Of a DNA stretch of 64,000 nt, positions 26,999-37,925 are shown in pieces. Made by a program: the position numbers and the translations under genes. The notes beneath the pieces are model-generated. The model did not search any database. It had not been told where the DNA came from and worked only from the letters and a program-made list of their open reading frames with translations. The stretch's first letter is position 1, and each line of letters begins with the position of its first letter. This DNA is from Oscillibacter sp. PC13 (GTDB taxonomy: Bacteria > Bacillota > Clostridia > Oscillospirales > Oscillospiraceae). Where the stretch lies: positions 1-64,000 of the forward strand of contig NZ_FOXE01000001.1 in NCBI RefSeq assembly GCF_900115635.1, written 5' to 3'.

Positions 26999-28222
26999 TT
27001 ACAGCTTTCCCTGCTCCCGCAGTGCCAGCACGGTATCCGGCAGGCCCCACAGGTTGATAAAGCCGGTGGCGTCGCCCTGGTTATAGTCGCTTTCGTTAAA
27101 GGTTACCAGATTTTCGGAGTACAGGCTGCAGGGAGAGGTGATGGAGGCTGTGATCATATTGCCCTTGTACAGCTTCAGCTTCACGCTGCCGGTCACATGC
27201 TCCTGGGTCTTGTCCGCAAAGGCACTGAGGGCCTCCCGCAGGGGGGTAAACCACTTGCCGTTGTAAATCAGATCAGCAAAATCCACTGCCAGTTTGCTCT
27301 TCATGTGGGCAGTATCCTTGTCGATGGTGATCATCTCCAGGCACTGATGCGCCTTATACAGAATCGTGCCGCCCGGTGTCTCATACACGCCGCGATCCTT
27401 CATCCCCACCAGCCGGTTTTCCACAATGTCCAACAGGCCGATGCCGTTCTCACCGCCCAGCTTATTCAGCTTGCGGATGATGTCGCTGGCTTTCATCTTC
27501 TCGCCATCAACAGCAACAGGTACGCCCTTTTCAAAGTCCAGCGTCACATAGGTGGGTGCATCGGGGGCAGAGATGGGGGAAACGCCCATTTCCAGGAAGC
27601 CCGGCTTCTCATACTGGGGCTCATTGGCGGGATCCTCCAAATCCAGGCCCTCATGGCTCAGATGCCACAGGTTCTTGTCCTTGGAATAGTTGGTCTCTCT
27701 GGAGATCTTCAGGGGTACGTTGTGGGCCTCTGCATAGTCAATCTCCTCGTCACGTCCCTTAATGGACCACTCTCTCCAGGGGGCGATGATCGTCATCTCC
27801 GGAGCAAAGCGCTTAATGGTCAGTTCAAAACGCACTTGGTCATTTCCCTTGCCGGTGCAGCCGTGGGCAATGGCATCCGCCCCCTCGGCTTTCGCAATCT
27901 CCACCAGCTTTTTGGCAATAATCGGTCTTGCAAAGGCCGTGCCCAGCAGATACTGCTCATAGCTGGCGCCCATCTTCAAAGAGGGGATAATCACGTCATC
28001 CACCATCTCGTCGGTCAAATCCGCAATGTACAGCTTGCTGGCACCGGTCTTCAGCGCTTTCTCCTCCAGGCCGTCCAGCTCGTCATTCTGGCCCACATCA
28101 CCAGCCACGGCGATGATCTCCGGATTGTTATAGTTCTCCTTCAGCCAAGGGATGATGATGGACGTATCCAAGCCGCCGGAATAGGCCAGTACAATTTTTT
28201 TAATATCTTTTTTATCCTTCAT
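26999..28222 (-). CDS. argG: Argininosuccinate synthase
   Basis: 407 residues from the ATG at 28222, with GGAGG 8 nt upstream; an ATG five codons earlier contains that site. The ATP-pyrophosphatase motif [19 protein letters not shown] is at the N terminus, and [15 protein letters not shown] and GVSPISAPD are family signatures. It joins citrulline and aspartate. It is the first gene of the argGHCJBDF operon and lies directly behind the ARG box promoter. Confidence 0.95.
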   Translation of the reverse strand: MKDKKDIKKIVLAYSGGLDTSIIIPWLKENYNNPEIIAVAGDVGQNDELDGLEEKALKTGASKLYIADLTDEMVDDVIIPSLKMGASYEQYLLGTAFARPIIAKKLVEIAKAEGADAIAHGCTGKGNDQVRFELTIKRFAPEMTIIAPWREWSIKGRDEEIDYAEAHNVPLKISRETNYSKDKNLWHLSHEGLDLEDPANEPQYEKPGFLEMGVSPISAPDAPTYVTLDFEKGVPVAVDGEKMKASDIIRKLNKLGGENGIGLLDIVENRLVGMKDRGVYETPGGTILYKAHQCLEMITIDKDTAHMKSKLAVDFADLIYNGKWFTPLREALSAFADKTQEHVTGSVKLKLYKGNMITASITSPCSLYSENLVTFNESDYNQGDATGFINLWGLPDTVLALREQGKL

Positions 28223-28260
28223 GATGGGTGCCTCCATATGTCTTGTTTGATGATGGTTGA

Positions 28261-28291
28261 ATTATACGCCTACTATGAATATTTATTCAAG
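28261..28291 (-). promoter_or_regulatory. ARG box and promoter of the argGHCJBDF operon
   Basis: TATGAATATTTATTCAAG at 28274-28291 matches 17 of 18 positions of the E. coli-type ARG box (WNTGAATWWWWATTCANW). On the minus strand TTGAAT (28290-28285), an 18-nt spacer and TATAAT (28266-28261) make the promoter, so the box overlaps the -35 and spacer. An ArgR/AhrC-type repressor bound there with arginine would block transcription. No argR gene lies in this window. Confidence 0.8.
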
Positions 28292-28597
28292 CACAATCTT
28301 GCACAACAATTTAATTTACAATTGGTTAATTTTGCATATTTTCACTGCATTTCATGCTGCCTTTTGAGTTTTTCTCAAACCATTGCCCCATTTTTCGGCG
28401 CAGACCATTCGCTGTCTCTTCCGCCCGATTGATTGATCCACAATCCATTGCATATATTCGCATTTCATACATCAAGTAGGTGACGGCGGGCTCCTCCGCT
28501 TCCCAGCAGCTGCCGCTCCAGTTCTCCGCTACGTTTCAGAACGGCCGGACACATGGTCAAAATTTTTTCTTTCCGTATATTTTCTACCTGCAAAGGA

Positions 28598-28630
28598 GGG
28601 GGCTGCCGCGCTGTATACGCGGCAGCCCCC
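28598..28630 (-). terminator. GC-rich hairpin after the small membrane protein gene
   Basis: GGGGGCTGCCGCG (28598-28610) pairs exactly with 28618-28630 over a 7-nt loop. It has only a short T-rich tail (TCCTTT) on the minus strand. It lies just past the stop of the 28666-29049 gene. Confidence 0.6.
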
Positions 28631-28665
28631 AGTATCTTATCAAGAAAACGCATTCTACCGGATCG

Positions 28666-29049
28666 TCATTTTTTCCGGAAACGGCGCATGAACAGAAAAA
28701 TGGTAATCTGCACCAGCAGCAAGCTCACAAGCCATTTTAAAAATGTCTCCTCCACCGTGGCCGGGGCAAAGTTGCCATTCCACTGAGCGGCGGCCTCTTC
28801 AGGGAGCTGTCTGCCCGCCATGAAAATGCACATCTGATTGACATAAAAATTCAGAAAATTGCCAACCCAAAAGGCAACTGTCTTTCCGGTGCGACCGCAC
28901 TGCCAGGCCAGGCCGCATACCGGCGCCACCATCAGGATGGGACCCGCCCAGCGAAACGCCGGCCAGCACCAGTCCAGCCACATGGCCAAAAATATAAACG
29001 GCACCGCATAGGGAATTGCCCAGTAAAAATCACGTTTTTCTAATTTCAT
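28666..29049 (-). CDS. Small integral membrane protein
   Basis: 127 residues from an ATG with GGAAAGGA 7 nt upstream. Four hydrophobic segments (about 10-27, 35-50, 60-80 and 98-118) and a basic C terminus (MRRFRKK). There is no recognisable domain. It follows fumC by 25 nt on the same strand and is probably cotranscribed with it. Function unknown. Confidence 0.65.
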   Translation of the reverse strand: MKLEKRDFYWAIPYAVPFIFLAMWLDWCWPAFRWAGPILMVAPVCGLAWQCGRTGKTVAFWVGNFLNFYVNQMCIFMAGRQLPEEAAAQWNGNFAPATVEETFLKWLVSLLLVQITIFLFMRRFRKK

Positions 29050-29074
29050 GTATGTATCCTTTCCGTTCCGCCGC

Positions 29075-30433
29075 TTACACCATCTTCTCCGGCCGCACCG
29101 CTTCGTCAAAGGCCTCTGCCGTCAGAAGGCCCAGTGCCAGCACTGCCTCTTTCAACGTTGTTCCCTCCGCCAGCGCCTTCTTCGCGCACTTGGCCGCCGC
29201 CTCATATCCAATCTTTGGCGTCAGGCAGGTCACCAGCATCAACGAGTTTTGGAGATTGTATGCCATCCTCTCCACATTTGGGGTAATTCCCTCCACACAG
29301 TGCACCCGGAAGGAATCGCACACGTCCGCCAGCAGCCGGGCGGACTGCTGGAAATTATACGCGGACACCGGTAAAAACACGTTCAGCTGGAAATTGCCCT
29401 GAGAGGCCGCAATCCCGATGGCCGCGTCGTTGCCCATCACTTGTACCGCCGCCATGGTGACGGCCTCGCACTGGGTGGGATTCACCTTGCCGGGCATGAT
29501 GCTGCTGCCGGGCTCGTTCTCCGGGATGTGAAGCTCCCCCATGCCGCAGCGGGGGCCGCTGGCCTCCCAGCGGATGTCGTTTGCAATCTTCATCAGGTTT
29601 GCCGCCAAGGCCTTCAGCGCCCCGTGGGCAAACACCAGGGCGTCCTTGCTGGTAAGTGCGTGAAACTTGTTGGCGTCCGGGGTAAAGGCCACGCCGGTCA
29701 TCTCCCGGAGCCGACCGCACACCATCTCGTCGTATTCTTTCGGGGCATTGAGCCCGGTGCCCACAGCGGTGCCGCCGATGGCCAGCCTGCACAGCTCCGG
29801 CAGGGCTGCCCGCAGCATCCGGCAGGGCGCCGCCACCAGCTCCCGCCAGCCGGAGACCTCCTGGGCAAATTTCAGGGGCGTGGCATCCTGCAGGTGGGTG
29901 CGGCCGATGCGGATGAGATCCGGGTAGGCCGCCTCCAGTTTGGCAAAGGCCGTCTCCAGACGCTCCGCCGCCGGCAGCACCTGCCCCGTCACCGCCAGCG
30001 CCGCTGCGATGTGCAGGGCAGAGGGAAAGGTGTCGTTGCTGGACTGGGAGGCATTCACATGGTCATTTGGATGGAGCTTCACACCACGGTCCGCTGCCAG
30101 ATGGGCAATCACCTCATTGACATTCATGTTGGTCTGGGTACCGCTGCCGGTCTGCCAAACCACCAAGGGAAACTCCTCATTCCATTTCCCTGCCCGGATT
30201 TCAGCGCAGACCGCCGCAATGGCCGCCGCCTGCTCCGCCGTCAGCTTCCCGCAGTCCGCGTTGGCCCCGGCGCAGGCCTCTTTCAAATAGGCGAAAGCCG
30301 TAATGATCTCCTTTGGCTGGCGCTCGCCGCCAATTTTGAAATTCTCCAGACTCCGCTGGGTCTGCGCGCCCCAGTAATGCTCTGCCGGGACGGCAATCTC
30401 CCCCATAGTGTCGTGTTCCATCCGGGTGTTCAT
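29075..30433 (-). CDS. fumC: Fumarate hydratase, class II
   Basis: 452 residues from the ATG at 30433 (GGAGGA 8 nt upstream). The signature [17 protein letters not shown] and the upstream [16 protein letters not shown] and [13 protein letters not shown] are all present. It interconverts fumarate and malate without an iron-sulfur cluster. Argininosuccinate lyase, encoded in the preceding operon on the same strand, releases fumarate, a plausible link. Confidence 0.95.
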   Translation of the reverse strand: MNTRMEHDTMGEIAVPAEHYWGAQTQRSLENFKIGGERQPKEIITAFAYLKEACAGANADCGKLTAEQAAAIAAVCAEIRAGKWNEEFPLVVWQTGSGTQTNMNVNEVIAHLAADRGVKLHPNDHVNASQSSNDTFPSALHIAAALAVTGQVLPAAERLETAFAKLEAAYPDLIRIGRTHLQDATPLKFAQEVSGWRELVAAPCRMLRAALPELCRLAIGGTAVGTGLNAPKEYDEMVCGRLREMTGVAFTPDANKFHALTSKDALVFAHGALKALAANLMKIANDIRWEASGPRCGMGELHIPENEPGSSIMPGKVNPTQCEAVTMAAVQVMGNDAAIGIAASQGNFQLNVFLPVSAYNFQQSARLLADVCDSFRVHCVEGITPNVERMAYNLQNSLMLVTCLTPKIGYEAAAKCAKKALAEGTTLKEAVLALGLLTAEAFDEAVRPEKMV

Positions 30434-30749
30434 GGCAAAATTCCTCCAAGTTTGCAAAACGTCTGACTGTTTTTATTTTTTAAAATTTTATCATCTATTA
30501 TATAGAGAAGCGTCCTTGAACGCAAGTCATGGTTTTCCCTTTTCCCATTTCAAATGGTCTTTTCCCATACAGCCCTGTCTGACGGCAGGTCACCCGGCCG
30601 CTTGTATGTAAAAATGGTCGAGAGCGGCCGGAAGCTTCGGCCGCTCTCGTTTCTATTCAATGTTCTCTGCCTGACCACCCGGCAGGATCCTTGTTTTTAC
30701 TTCAGTGGTCGGAAAAGGCCCGTTCATTTCCAAATTCCGTCTGCGGCAC
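30434..30749. other. Intergenic region, fumC to malY
   Basis: 316 nt holding the terminator listed below and an AT-rich tract (30470-30510) likely carrying the fumC promoter. No gene is seen. Confidence 0.5.
30619..30650 (-). terminator. Terminator of the MalY/PatB gene
   Basis: CGAGAGCGGCCG (30619-30630) pairs exactly with 30638-30649; on the minus strand a short ATTTTT tail follows a few bases later. Confidence 0.65.
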
Positions 30750-31919
30750 TTACAGCCCGTTCACCGCCGCCTCCAGCTGCCCCATTGCCTGCTCCAAAAC
30801 AGACCGGGGACACGCGGCGTTCAGCCGCATAAAGCCGGAGAGGCTCCGGCCGAAGGACGCCCCGTCGTTGAGGCCAAGCTTCGCCTTTTCAATCATGAAA
30901 TCGTGGAGCGCCTGGTTGGAAAGCCCCAGCTCCCGGCAGTCCAGCCACATGAGATAGGTGGCATCCGGCGCATAGGTCTTAATTTTAGGAATACGGGTTT
31001 TGCAATAGTTTACCACATACTCAAAGTTGGCGGAGAGATAGGGCAGCAGCTGCTCCAGCCACTCCTCCCCGCCGGTGAAGGCCGCCTCCATGGCGGTCAG
31101 GGAGAAGGCGTTGTTCCGGTGGATGTCCATATTCATCCAGTATCGGTCAAAAACCTCCTTCATATGCCGGTTGGGGAAGACCACGGCGCTGGCCTGAAGT
31201 CCCGCCAGGTTGAAGGTCTTGGTGCCGGAGATCCCGGTGACCACATACCTTGCAATCTCCGGGGACAGCGCAGCCACAGGCGTGTGTTTTTTCCCGTGGA
31301 AAATCAGGTCGGAGTGAATCTCATCGGAGAACAGCACCACATGGTACTTTCTGCAAAGCTCCGCCATCCGTGCAAGCTCCTCCGGCGTCCAGACCAGGCC
31401 CAGGGGATTGTGGGGGCTGCACAGCAGGAACAAATCGGCGCTTTGCAGCTTCTCCTCAAAGTCCGCCCAGTCCACCGTCCAGCGGCCGTCCCGCTCCACA
31501 AACCGGTTTTCCAGCACGTTCCGGTTCCAGGCCTCGGCCATATCGTAAAACTCGGAGTACACCGGCGTCTGAATCAGGACACTGCCGCCCTCCGGCGTAA
31601 ACAGCTTCACCATGGCGGAAATCGTCTGCACCACCCCCAGGGAAAAGCTCATGAGGGACGGATCAATCTCCCAGTTGTTGCGTTTTTTCTGCCAGGCCCG
31701 GATGGCGGCAAAATAGCTGTCCGGCCGGGCGGTATAGCCCCAGATGCCCTCCTCCGCCCGGGCCTTCAGCGCGTCGATGACGGGCTGGGCGGTTTTAAAG
31801 TCCATATCCGCAATCCACAGGGGAATCACATCGTCGGTGCCGAACTTCTTCACCCGCTCGTCATACTTGGCGGAGTGGTTGCGGGAGCGGTCCACAATCT
31901 GGTCAAAGTCATATGTCAT
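30750..31919 (-). CDS. MalY/PatB-type pyridoxal-phosphate C-S lyase or aminotransferase
   Basis: 389 residues, fold-type I PLP enzyme. N-terminal VIPLWIADMDFKTAQPVIDA is characteristic of MalY/PatB. CSPHNPLGLVWTPEEL and FSDEIHSDL bind the cofactor, and the PLP lysine is in SGTKTFNLAGLQ. Most members cleave cystathionine or cysteine conjugates to release sulfide or thiol plus pyruvate; a minority are transaminases, and the sequence does not separate these. It is monocistronic. Confidence 0.9.
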   Translation of the reverse strand: MTYDFDQIVDRSRNHSAKYDERVKKFGTDDVIPLWIADMDFKTAQPVIDALKARAEEGIWGYTARPDSYFAAIRAWQKKRNNWEIDPSLMSFSLGVVQTISAMVKLFTPEGGSVLIQTPVYSEFYDMAEAWNRNVLENRFVERDGRWTVDWADFEEKLQSADLFLLCSPHNPLGLVWTPEELARMAELCRKYHVVLFSDEIHSDLIFHGKKHTPVAALSPEIARYVVTGISGTKTFNLAGLQASAVVFPNRHMKEVFDRYWMNMDIHRNNAFSLTAMEAAFTGGEEWLEQLLPYLSANFEYVVNYCKTRIPKIKTYAPDATYLMWLDCRELGLSNQALHDFMIEKAKLGLNDGASFGRSLSGFMRLNAACPRSVLEQAMGQLEAAVNGL

Positions 31920-32034
31920 GAAAAAGTACTCCTTTTCCTTGAGAATTTTCTTTCATCATGGCGGCTCCGGCCCCGTTTGTCAAGGCCTGGATTTCACAAA
32001 AAGCAGAGGCGGCCATGTGGCCGCCTCCGTCTTT

Positions 32035-34923
32035 TCAGGGTTCCCAGCGATTCCAGGCCAGCGCCCCGGCAGCTTCCGCCAAACCATACTCCGCCAGCGC
32101 GTATTCCTCTTCCGCTTCGCCGTTGCCGTCGGTATCCACACAGTAGTGGAGGCGGAAAACCCGCCCCTCCGGGTCGTACTCCGACCAGCTGGCGTTCACG
32201 CCCCAATCCAGAAAGTCCGGCAGGCCGCCGGTTGAAAGGTCTCCCAGATAAATTCCGTCCGCTCTTCGCTGATAGACGTAGGCCCGCCGGGCGCCGTCTC
32301 CGCCGTAGGTGACGTTGCACACCAGCTCTTCCACGCCGTCGCCGTCCAAGTCCACGGAATAATCCTCCGCCCCGCCCCAGCCGAAGCTCTCCGCAATCGG
32401 TGTGCGGCTGCCGTCTGCCCCCAGGGCGTAATAGGTGCGGATGGAAAAGCCGTTTGTGTCCGTCTTTGTCCAGCGAACGCCGTCAACGCCCAGAATATTC
32501 TGAAAGGCATACTCCTCCGTGGCGGGTACGGCTCCGCCGTCCGCCTCTGCCAGCAGATTCAAAAGCAGCTGCACCGTCTCCGCCGAGGCGCCGTAGTCCC
32601 GGATGGAGGGCATGGGCGCCCTCTGCCGCGCCAGCCAGTCGTCCGCCCCCGCTTCGCTCACCTCAGAAAGCCAGGAGCCGCCCCGCCACTGCACCGCATC
32701 AATCTCCGGCCAAAGGGCCATCAGAATCAGGGCATTCCGCACGTCCAGCCCTACTGCGTTGGTGGTTTCATCCCACCCCCGGTCCTCCTCGTTCCACATC
32801 CCTTCCGAGATGGAGAACCGGGCCGTGCCGTCTGTTTCCATCTCAAATTCGTAGTTTCCGTCCAGTGCCGGGTCCCCCCACAAATCCCAGCACAGCAGGT
32901 CTTCCGCCAGGGTATCTGCAGTTCTCTCCTGTGCCAGCAGATACATCTGGGACGCCGTATGGCTGACCGCTTCCACCTGCATTCCGTTGTAGTTCCAATA
33001 TGCTAGCAGCTCCCGGAGCCCCGCCGCCGTCTGCCCCAGTTCCTTGATGTCGTCATAACCCAGGGCCTGGGCATGGGCGTCCGCCTGACTCCTTGGATAA
33101 TACATGGTCAGCAGTGTTTTCTGTCCGTCCTCCCGGGTGGGATAGGACCAGTTCACCTGCTCCAGATTGCCGATAAGGGCCAGCAGCACCTCCGCCTTCC
33201 AGGTCATGGGGCCGTCGATGGCGGGACTGGTGGGGTCGATGTCCGCCGGTTCATCCCGGAAGTTCACCTGCAGGGTATAGGGAGCCGCCGAGGTGAACAG
33301 CTCCATGGTGTAGGCCCCCAGGCTCCCTACATCCAGCGCCTCCAGCAGCCGTCCCGCCGCAGGAGCGTCCCCGATATAATCCATCCGCAGGTCAAAGAGG
33401 GTCTGGGCTTCATCCATCACCGCAAAGGACCCCTCCCCTGTGTTGGAGAGCACAAGCCGGTACTGCACCGCTGCGGCGGCGCTCTCCGGGGTATTCGCCC
33501 CCGTGTCCGGTGCCTGCTCCGTAAAAAGCAGCACCGTGAGCAGCTCCGCATCTATCCTTTCCGTCAATTCCTGACGTTCCCCATCCTTCAATCCGGAGAC
33601 CACCCGCTCCGACGAAAAGTCCAGCTCCGGCAGCGGAAGGTTGTAGGTTGCCGTCACGCCCTCCCCCAGATTGGCGCGGAATGCCAGCTCCGCCCAGCCG
33701 CCGTTGGCAGGCGCCGGGTTCACCGTAAGCGACAGGCCGCCCTCTCTGGCGGAAACACCGCCCGCATCCGTAAAACCGTCCAGCAGCACCGGCCGGCTGG
33801 AGATTCGCACGCCGCCCTGATACACATCCTCGTATATGGCCCACGCCATGGCCGGTTCTCTGACGCGGTACGAAATCTCCACAGAGGTCTCGCCCGCCTG
33901 GTCGTTCCGGCTCTCCAGCCGGACCCAGCTGTCCGGCTGCTCCGTCCCGTTGTTGCAGCACACGGTGGCCACCGTCGCCACCAGCATCAGCGCCAGCACC
34001 GCCATCCGGGGCCGCTCCCGCTTCCAGTTCAGGACATTTTTCACCCGCCGCCCGGCATCGTGCTCTCCAAAGGCCAGGGCCATGGGCACCCGGCGGTCCA
34101 GGGCAAAGGCCAGCAGGGACTCGCTGTACCCGGTCTTGGCCTGGTCCCCCAGTTCCGTGAGAACCGCCTCATCGCAGCGCATCTCCATGTCCCGGCAAAA
34201 CAGCGTCCAGGCAAGCCACACCGCCGGGTTCCACCAATACACCGCCAGAATCAGCAGGCACAGCAGTTTTGCCCAGTGGTCGCGGCGGCGGATGTGAAAC
34301 CGCTCATGGGCCAGGATGTAGGTTCGCCCATGGGCGTTCAGGCCAAAGGGGATGTAGATGCGGGGCCGGTGGATTCCCAGCACAAAGGGCGTTGGGATTC
34401 CGTCGCACTCCCATACTTCGCCTCCCGCCCACACGGCGGCGGCCACACTCCGCCTCAGGCGGACATAGGCCACCGCTCCATAAACCAGCAGCACCGCAAG
34501 CCCTGCCAGCCAGACCACCACCGCAATCCGCATGGCCGTCTCCGCCACGGCAGCCGTCAGCGCCGCCTCCCCGGGGGAAAGGCCCGCCTGCACCACCACA
34601 GCGCTGCCGCTCTCCGCTCCCGGATAGATCCCCAGCACCGGTCCCGGATCCGGGACGAATGCCTGGGGCATCCCTCTGTTCAAGTCCTCGGCAAGCCGTC
34701 CAACCGGCTCCAGCGGACTCAAATTAAAGAGACTCCATCTGACCCGGGTCAGCAGTCCCGGCGGGCACACCAGGCGGAACCACACCACAAACCACAGCGC
34801 ATAGCTGTATTTCCTGGGTGAGCGCCGCAAAAGCTGCCGGGCCAGCAGCACTACCGCCATCACCGGCAGCGCCGCCACCGACATGGACAGCAGCCGGAAG
34901 AACACATTGGTCAAAAGCTCCAT
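32035..34923 (-). CDS. BlaR1/MecR1-type M56 membrane metallopeptidase with very large sensor region
   Basis: 962 residues (ATG 34923, with GGGGGG 6 nt upstream; an ATG at 34929 overlaps the BlaI stop). The N-terminal membrane part has helices near 8-30, 135-158 and 218-245, and the zinc motif HERFH (HExxH) at about 206-210 with a downstream Glu-rich MEMRCDEAVL. After a further helix (about 308-322) about 640 extracytoplasmic residues follow. I do not see the serine penicillin-binding motifs of classical BlaR1, so the ligand is probably not a beta-lactam. In this family, signal leads to cleavage of the partner BlaI. Confidence 0.85.
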   Translation of the reverse strand: MELLTNVFFRLLSMSVAALPVMAVVLLARQLLRRSPRKYSYALWFVVWFRLVCPPGLLTRVRWSLFNLSPLEPVGRLAEDLNRGMPQAFVPDPGPVLGIYPGAESGSAVVVQAGLSPGEAALTAAVAETAMRIAVVVWLAGLAVLLVYGAVAYVRLRRSVAAAVWAGGEVWECDGIPTPFVLGIHRPRIYIPFGLNAHGRTYILAHERFHIRRRDHWAKLLCLLILAVYWWNPAVWLAWTLFCRDMEMRCDEAVLTELGDQAKTGYSESLLAFALDRRVPMALAFGEHDAGRRVKNVLNWKRERPRMAVLALMLVATVATVCCNNGTEQPDSWVRLESRNDQAGETSVEISYRVREPAMAWAIYEDVYQGGVRISSRPVLLDGFTDAGGVSAREGGLSLTVNPAPANGGWAELAFRANLGEGVTATYNLPLPELDFSSERVVSGLKDGERQELTERIDAELLTVLLFTEQAPDTGANTPESAAAAVQYRLVLSNTGEGSFAVMDEAQTLFDLRMDYIGDAPAAGRLLEALDVGSLGAYTMELFTSAAPYTLQVNFRDEPADIDPTSPAIDGPMTWKAEVLLALIGNLEQVNWSYPTREDGQKTLLTMYYPRSQADAHAQALGYDDIKELGQTAAGLRELLAYWNYNGMQVEAVSHTASQMYLLAQERTADTLAEDLLCWDLWGDPALDGNYEFEMETDGTARFSISEGMWNEEDRGWDETTNAVGLDVRNALILMALWPEIDAVQWRGGSWLSEVSEAGADDWLARQRAPMPSIRDYGASAETVQLLLNLLAEADGGAVPATEEYAFQNILGVDGVRWTKTDTNGFSIRTYYALGADGSRTPIAESFGWGGAEDYSVDLDGDGVEELVCNVTYGGDGARRAYVYQRRADGIYLGDLSTGGLPDFLDWGVNASWSEYDPEGRVFRLHYCVDTDGNGEAEEEYALAEYGLAEAAGALAWNRWEP

Positions 34924-34925
34924 GC

Positions 34926-35288
34926 TCATCCCCCCCTGTGGGCGTCGATCAGACGCTTCAAATCCTCCGCCTCCGCCTCCGTCAGTTTCCGCCCGCTCAT
35001 AAAGGCGGCAAGGAACCCGGGCAGGGACCCGCCGAAGGTCTGCTCCACAAAGGTTCCCGCCGCCTCTGCCGTCACCGTCTCCTGCGGCGCCAGCACGGTG
35101 ACGGTGCTGTTTTCATTTTGCAGCAGTCCTTTTTCGCACATCTTTTTCAAAACGGTGTAGGTGGTGGACTTCTTCCAGCCCAGCTCCCGGGCACACAGCT
35201 CCACCAGACGGCCGGAACCCACCGGTGCCGCCCGCCACACTATCTGCATAAACCGATATTCGCTGTTTGAGAGATGATAGGTCTCCAT
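34926..35288 (-). CDS. BlaI/MecI/CopY-family repressor
   Basis: 120 residues. A winged helix-turn-helix (about 5-75) with SNSEYRFMQIVWRAAPV and ELGWKKSTTYTVLKKMCEKG matches BlaI; the C-terminal segment is the dimerisation part. It is immediately upstream of, and overlaps by 4 nt, the M56 gene, the standard blaI-blaR1 pair. It likely represses its own operon until cleaved by the partner. No beta-lactamase gene is adjacent. Confidence 0.88.
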   Translation of the reverse strand: METYHLSNSEYRFMQIVWRAAPVGSGRLVELCARELGWKKSTTYTVLKKMCEKGLLQNENSTVTVLAPQETVTAEAAGTFVEQTFGGSLPGFLAAFMSGRKLTEAEAEDLKRLIDAHRGG

Positions 35289-35302
35289 TGCGTGTCCTCC
35301 TT

Positions 35303-35320
35303 GGTCTATTTTTATCGACC
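35303..35320. promoter_or_regulatory. Candidate BlaI operator
   Basis: GGTCTAT-TTTT-ATCGACC is a 7-bp inverted repeat (one mismatch) 15 nt upstream of the blaI-like start. It differs from the staphylococcal TACA/TGTA operators, so the assignment is by position only. Confidence 0.4.
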
Positions 35321-35369
35321 TCGCATTTGAAGTCTACAACAATAGGCCCCCTTTGTCAACAGGTAAAAC

Positions 35370-35403
35370 AACGCCCCGGAGCGACTTAGCTCCGGGGCGT
35401 TTA
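35370..35403. terminator. Terminator downstream of the LacI-family gene
   Basis: AACGCCCCGGAGC (35370-35382) pairs with 35389-35401 across GACTTA. On the minus strand it follows the LacI-type gene's stop and runs into TTTTACC. Confidence 0.75.
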
Positions 35404-35404
35404 T

Positions 35405-36421
35405 TCAGCGGTCGGAGTGCACCCAGGACTGGGGCACATTGTATGGCTTATAGGCCGAAGTAAGCACCTTTTCAAACGCTGGGGCATCCGGGGACTCAAT
35501 GCGGCCGAGGATCTGCTCCCCTGCGGCAATTCCAAGTTCCTCTACTGGCTGGACGATTGAGTCCATCTGGCCGGCATACAGCTGGTACAGGTTGGAATCA
35601 TAATCCACAAAGCTCACCAAGTCCATATCCCGGGAAACTTGAATGCCTTTCTGGTGGAGGTAAATCATCGTCTCCGAAGCCATCAGCCCCTGGCAGACAA
35701 TCACGGCGTCACACTTTTGTTCCAGCAGACCCTCCAGGCAGGCCTGGGCGCTGTTTTCCATAGAGTCGCCGTATCGAATCAGATCCGGATCCTCCGGCAG
35801 GCCGCAATCAGCAATTGCCTGCTGATAGGCAGAGATCCGCTCCTTTGTGGTAGACAGGCGGGGCAGGCCGCCGATAATTCCAATGCGCTGATCCCCCTTG
35901 CCTGCAAGACGGCACACGCTGCGATAGATAGGCTGGAAATTGGAAACGCAGACGGAGGAATACTTTTTCGTATCAAAAGTGCGATCCACCAGCACCACCG
36001 GGAATCCCGCCGGAATCAGGCTGTCCAGCCGCTGGAAATCATCCATGGTACTGGCAATCAGCAGTCCGTCCACCAGTCCCGCAGACAGCAGGCGGAGATT
36101 TGTCTCCTCCCGCTCCATATCCTCTTTCGTGTTGGCAATGATCAGGTGGTACCCATGGATGGAGAGATAATTTTCCACAGATTCGATCATCGTCGCAAAG
36201 AATTTATTTGCAATATCGGGCACAATAAAACCAACGGTTTTCTTTTTTCCCGTGCGAAAGCTGCGGGCAGACGCATCCGGTGTATATCCCAGCTCCGCAA
36301 TCGCGTTGTACACCTTTTCCTTTGTCTCACTGGAAACGTACCGCGTATTATTAATGGTATGCGAAACGGTTGCAGTGGAGACTCCTGCCAGTTTCGCCAC
36401 ATCGCTAATGGTTACTTTCAT
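35405..36421 (-). CDS. LacI-family transcriptional regulator
   Basis: 338 residues from the ATG at 36421. The helix-turn-helix (ISDVAKLAGVSTATVSHTIN) and hinge helix are at 1-60; a periplasmic-binding-protein-like ligand domain follows (about 61-338), starting KKKTVGFIVPDIANKFFATM. It lacks neighbouring sugar genes and is divergent from gapA, so it may sense a glycolytic or sugar metabolite and control gapA and itself. The promoter region between the two genes contains a palindromic TTACGTAA (36454-36461) and an AATCG-N6-CGATT pair (36645-36660). The ligand is unknown. Confidence 0.9.
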   Translation of the reverse strand: MKVTISDVAKLAGVSTATVSHTINNTRYVSSETKEKVYNAIAELGYTPDASARSFRTGKKKTVGFIVPDIANKFFATMIESVENYLSIHGYHLIIANTKEDMEREETNLRLLSAGLVDGLLIASTMDDFQRLDSLIPAGFPVVLVDRTFDTKKYSSVCVSNFQPIYRSVCRLAGKGDQRIGIIGGLPRLSTTKERISAYQQAIADCGLPEDPDLIRYGDSMENSAQACLEGLLEQKCDAVIVCQGLMASETMIYLHQKGIQVSRDMDLVSFVDYDSNLYQLYAGQMDSIVQPVEELGIAAGEQILGRIESPDAPAFEKVLTSAYKPYNVPQSWVHSDR

Positions 36422-37737
<1,316 letters not shown>

Positions 37738-37876
37738 ATACGGGAAAAGTCATCTGTTTCGCAACTTTTTCTTGCTGCTTCTTTACTCAAGAAAAGTGCG
37801 TGGATGGAAAAGACTGTGCCAAGTGGAATAGCGAATTTTTTCGTTGTTCCATCAGGTGAATTCCCCACAAGCAATG

Positions 37877-37925
37877 AAAACACTCCCTTTTCGGTATTGT
37901 ATAGCCGGAAAAGGAGTGTTTTTTT
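37877..37925 (+). promoter_or_regulatory. Hairpin sequestering the integrase ribosome site
   Basis: AAAACACTCC-CTTTTCGG pairs with CCGGAAAAGGAGTGTTTT with one bulge. The 3' arm contains AAGGAG (37911-37916), the integrase ribosome site 9 nt from the ATG, and ends in seven T residues. So the same structure can terminate read-through from gapA and hide the integrase start. Confidence 0.65.

Larger units (their letters stand above)
28223..28665. other. Leader and intergenic region upstream of the arginine operon
   Basis: 443 nt. It contains the operon promoter and ARG box (28261-28291) and a GC-rich hairpin (28598-28630). The remaining AT-rich stretch (28292-28590) shows no gene. Confidence 0.5.
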
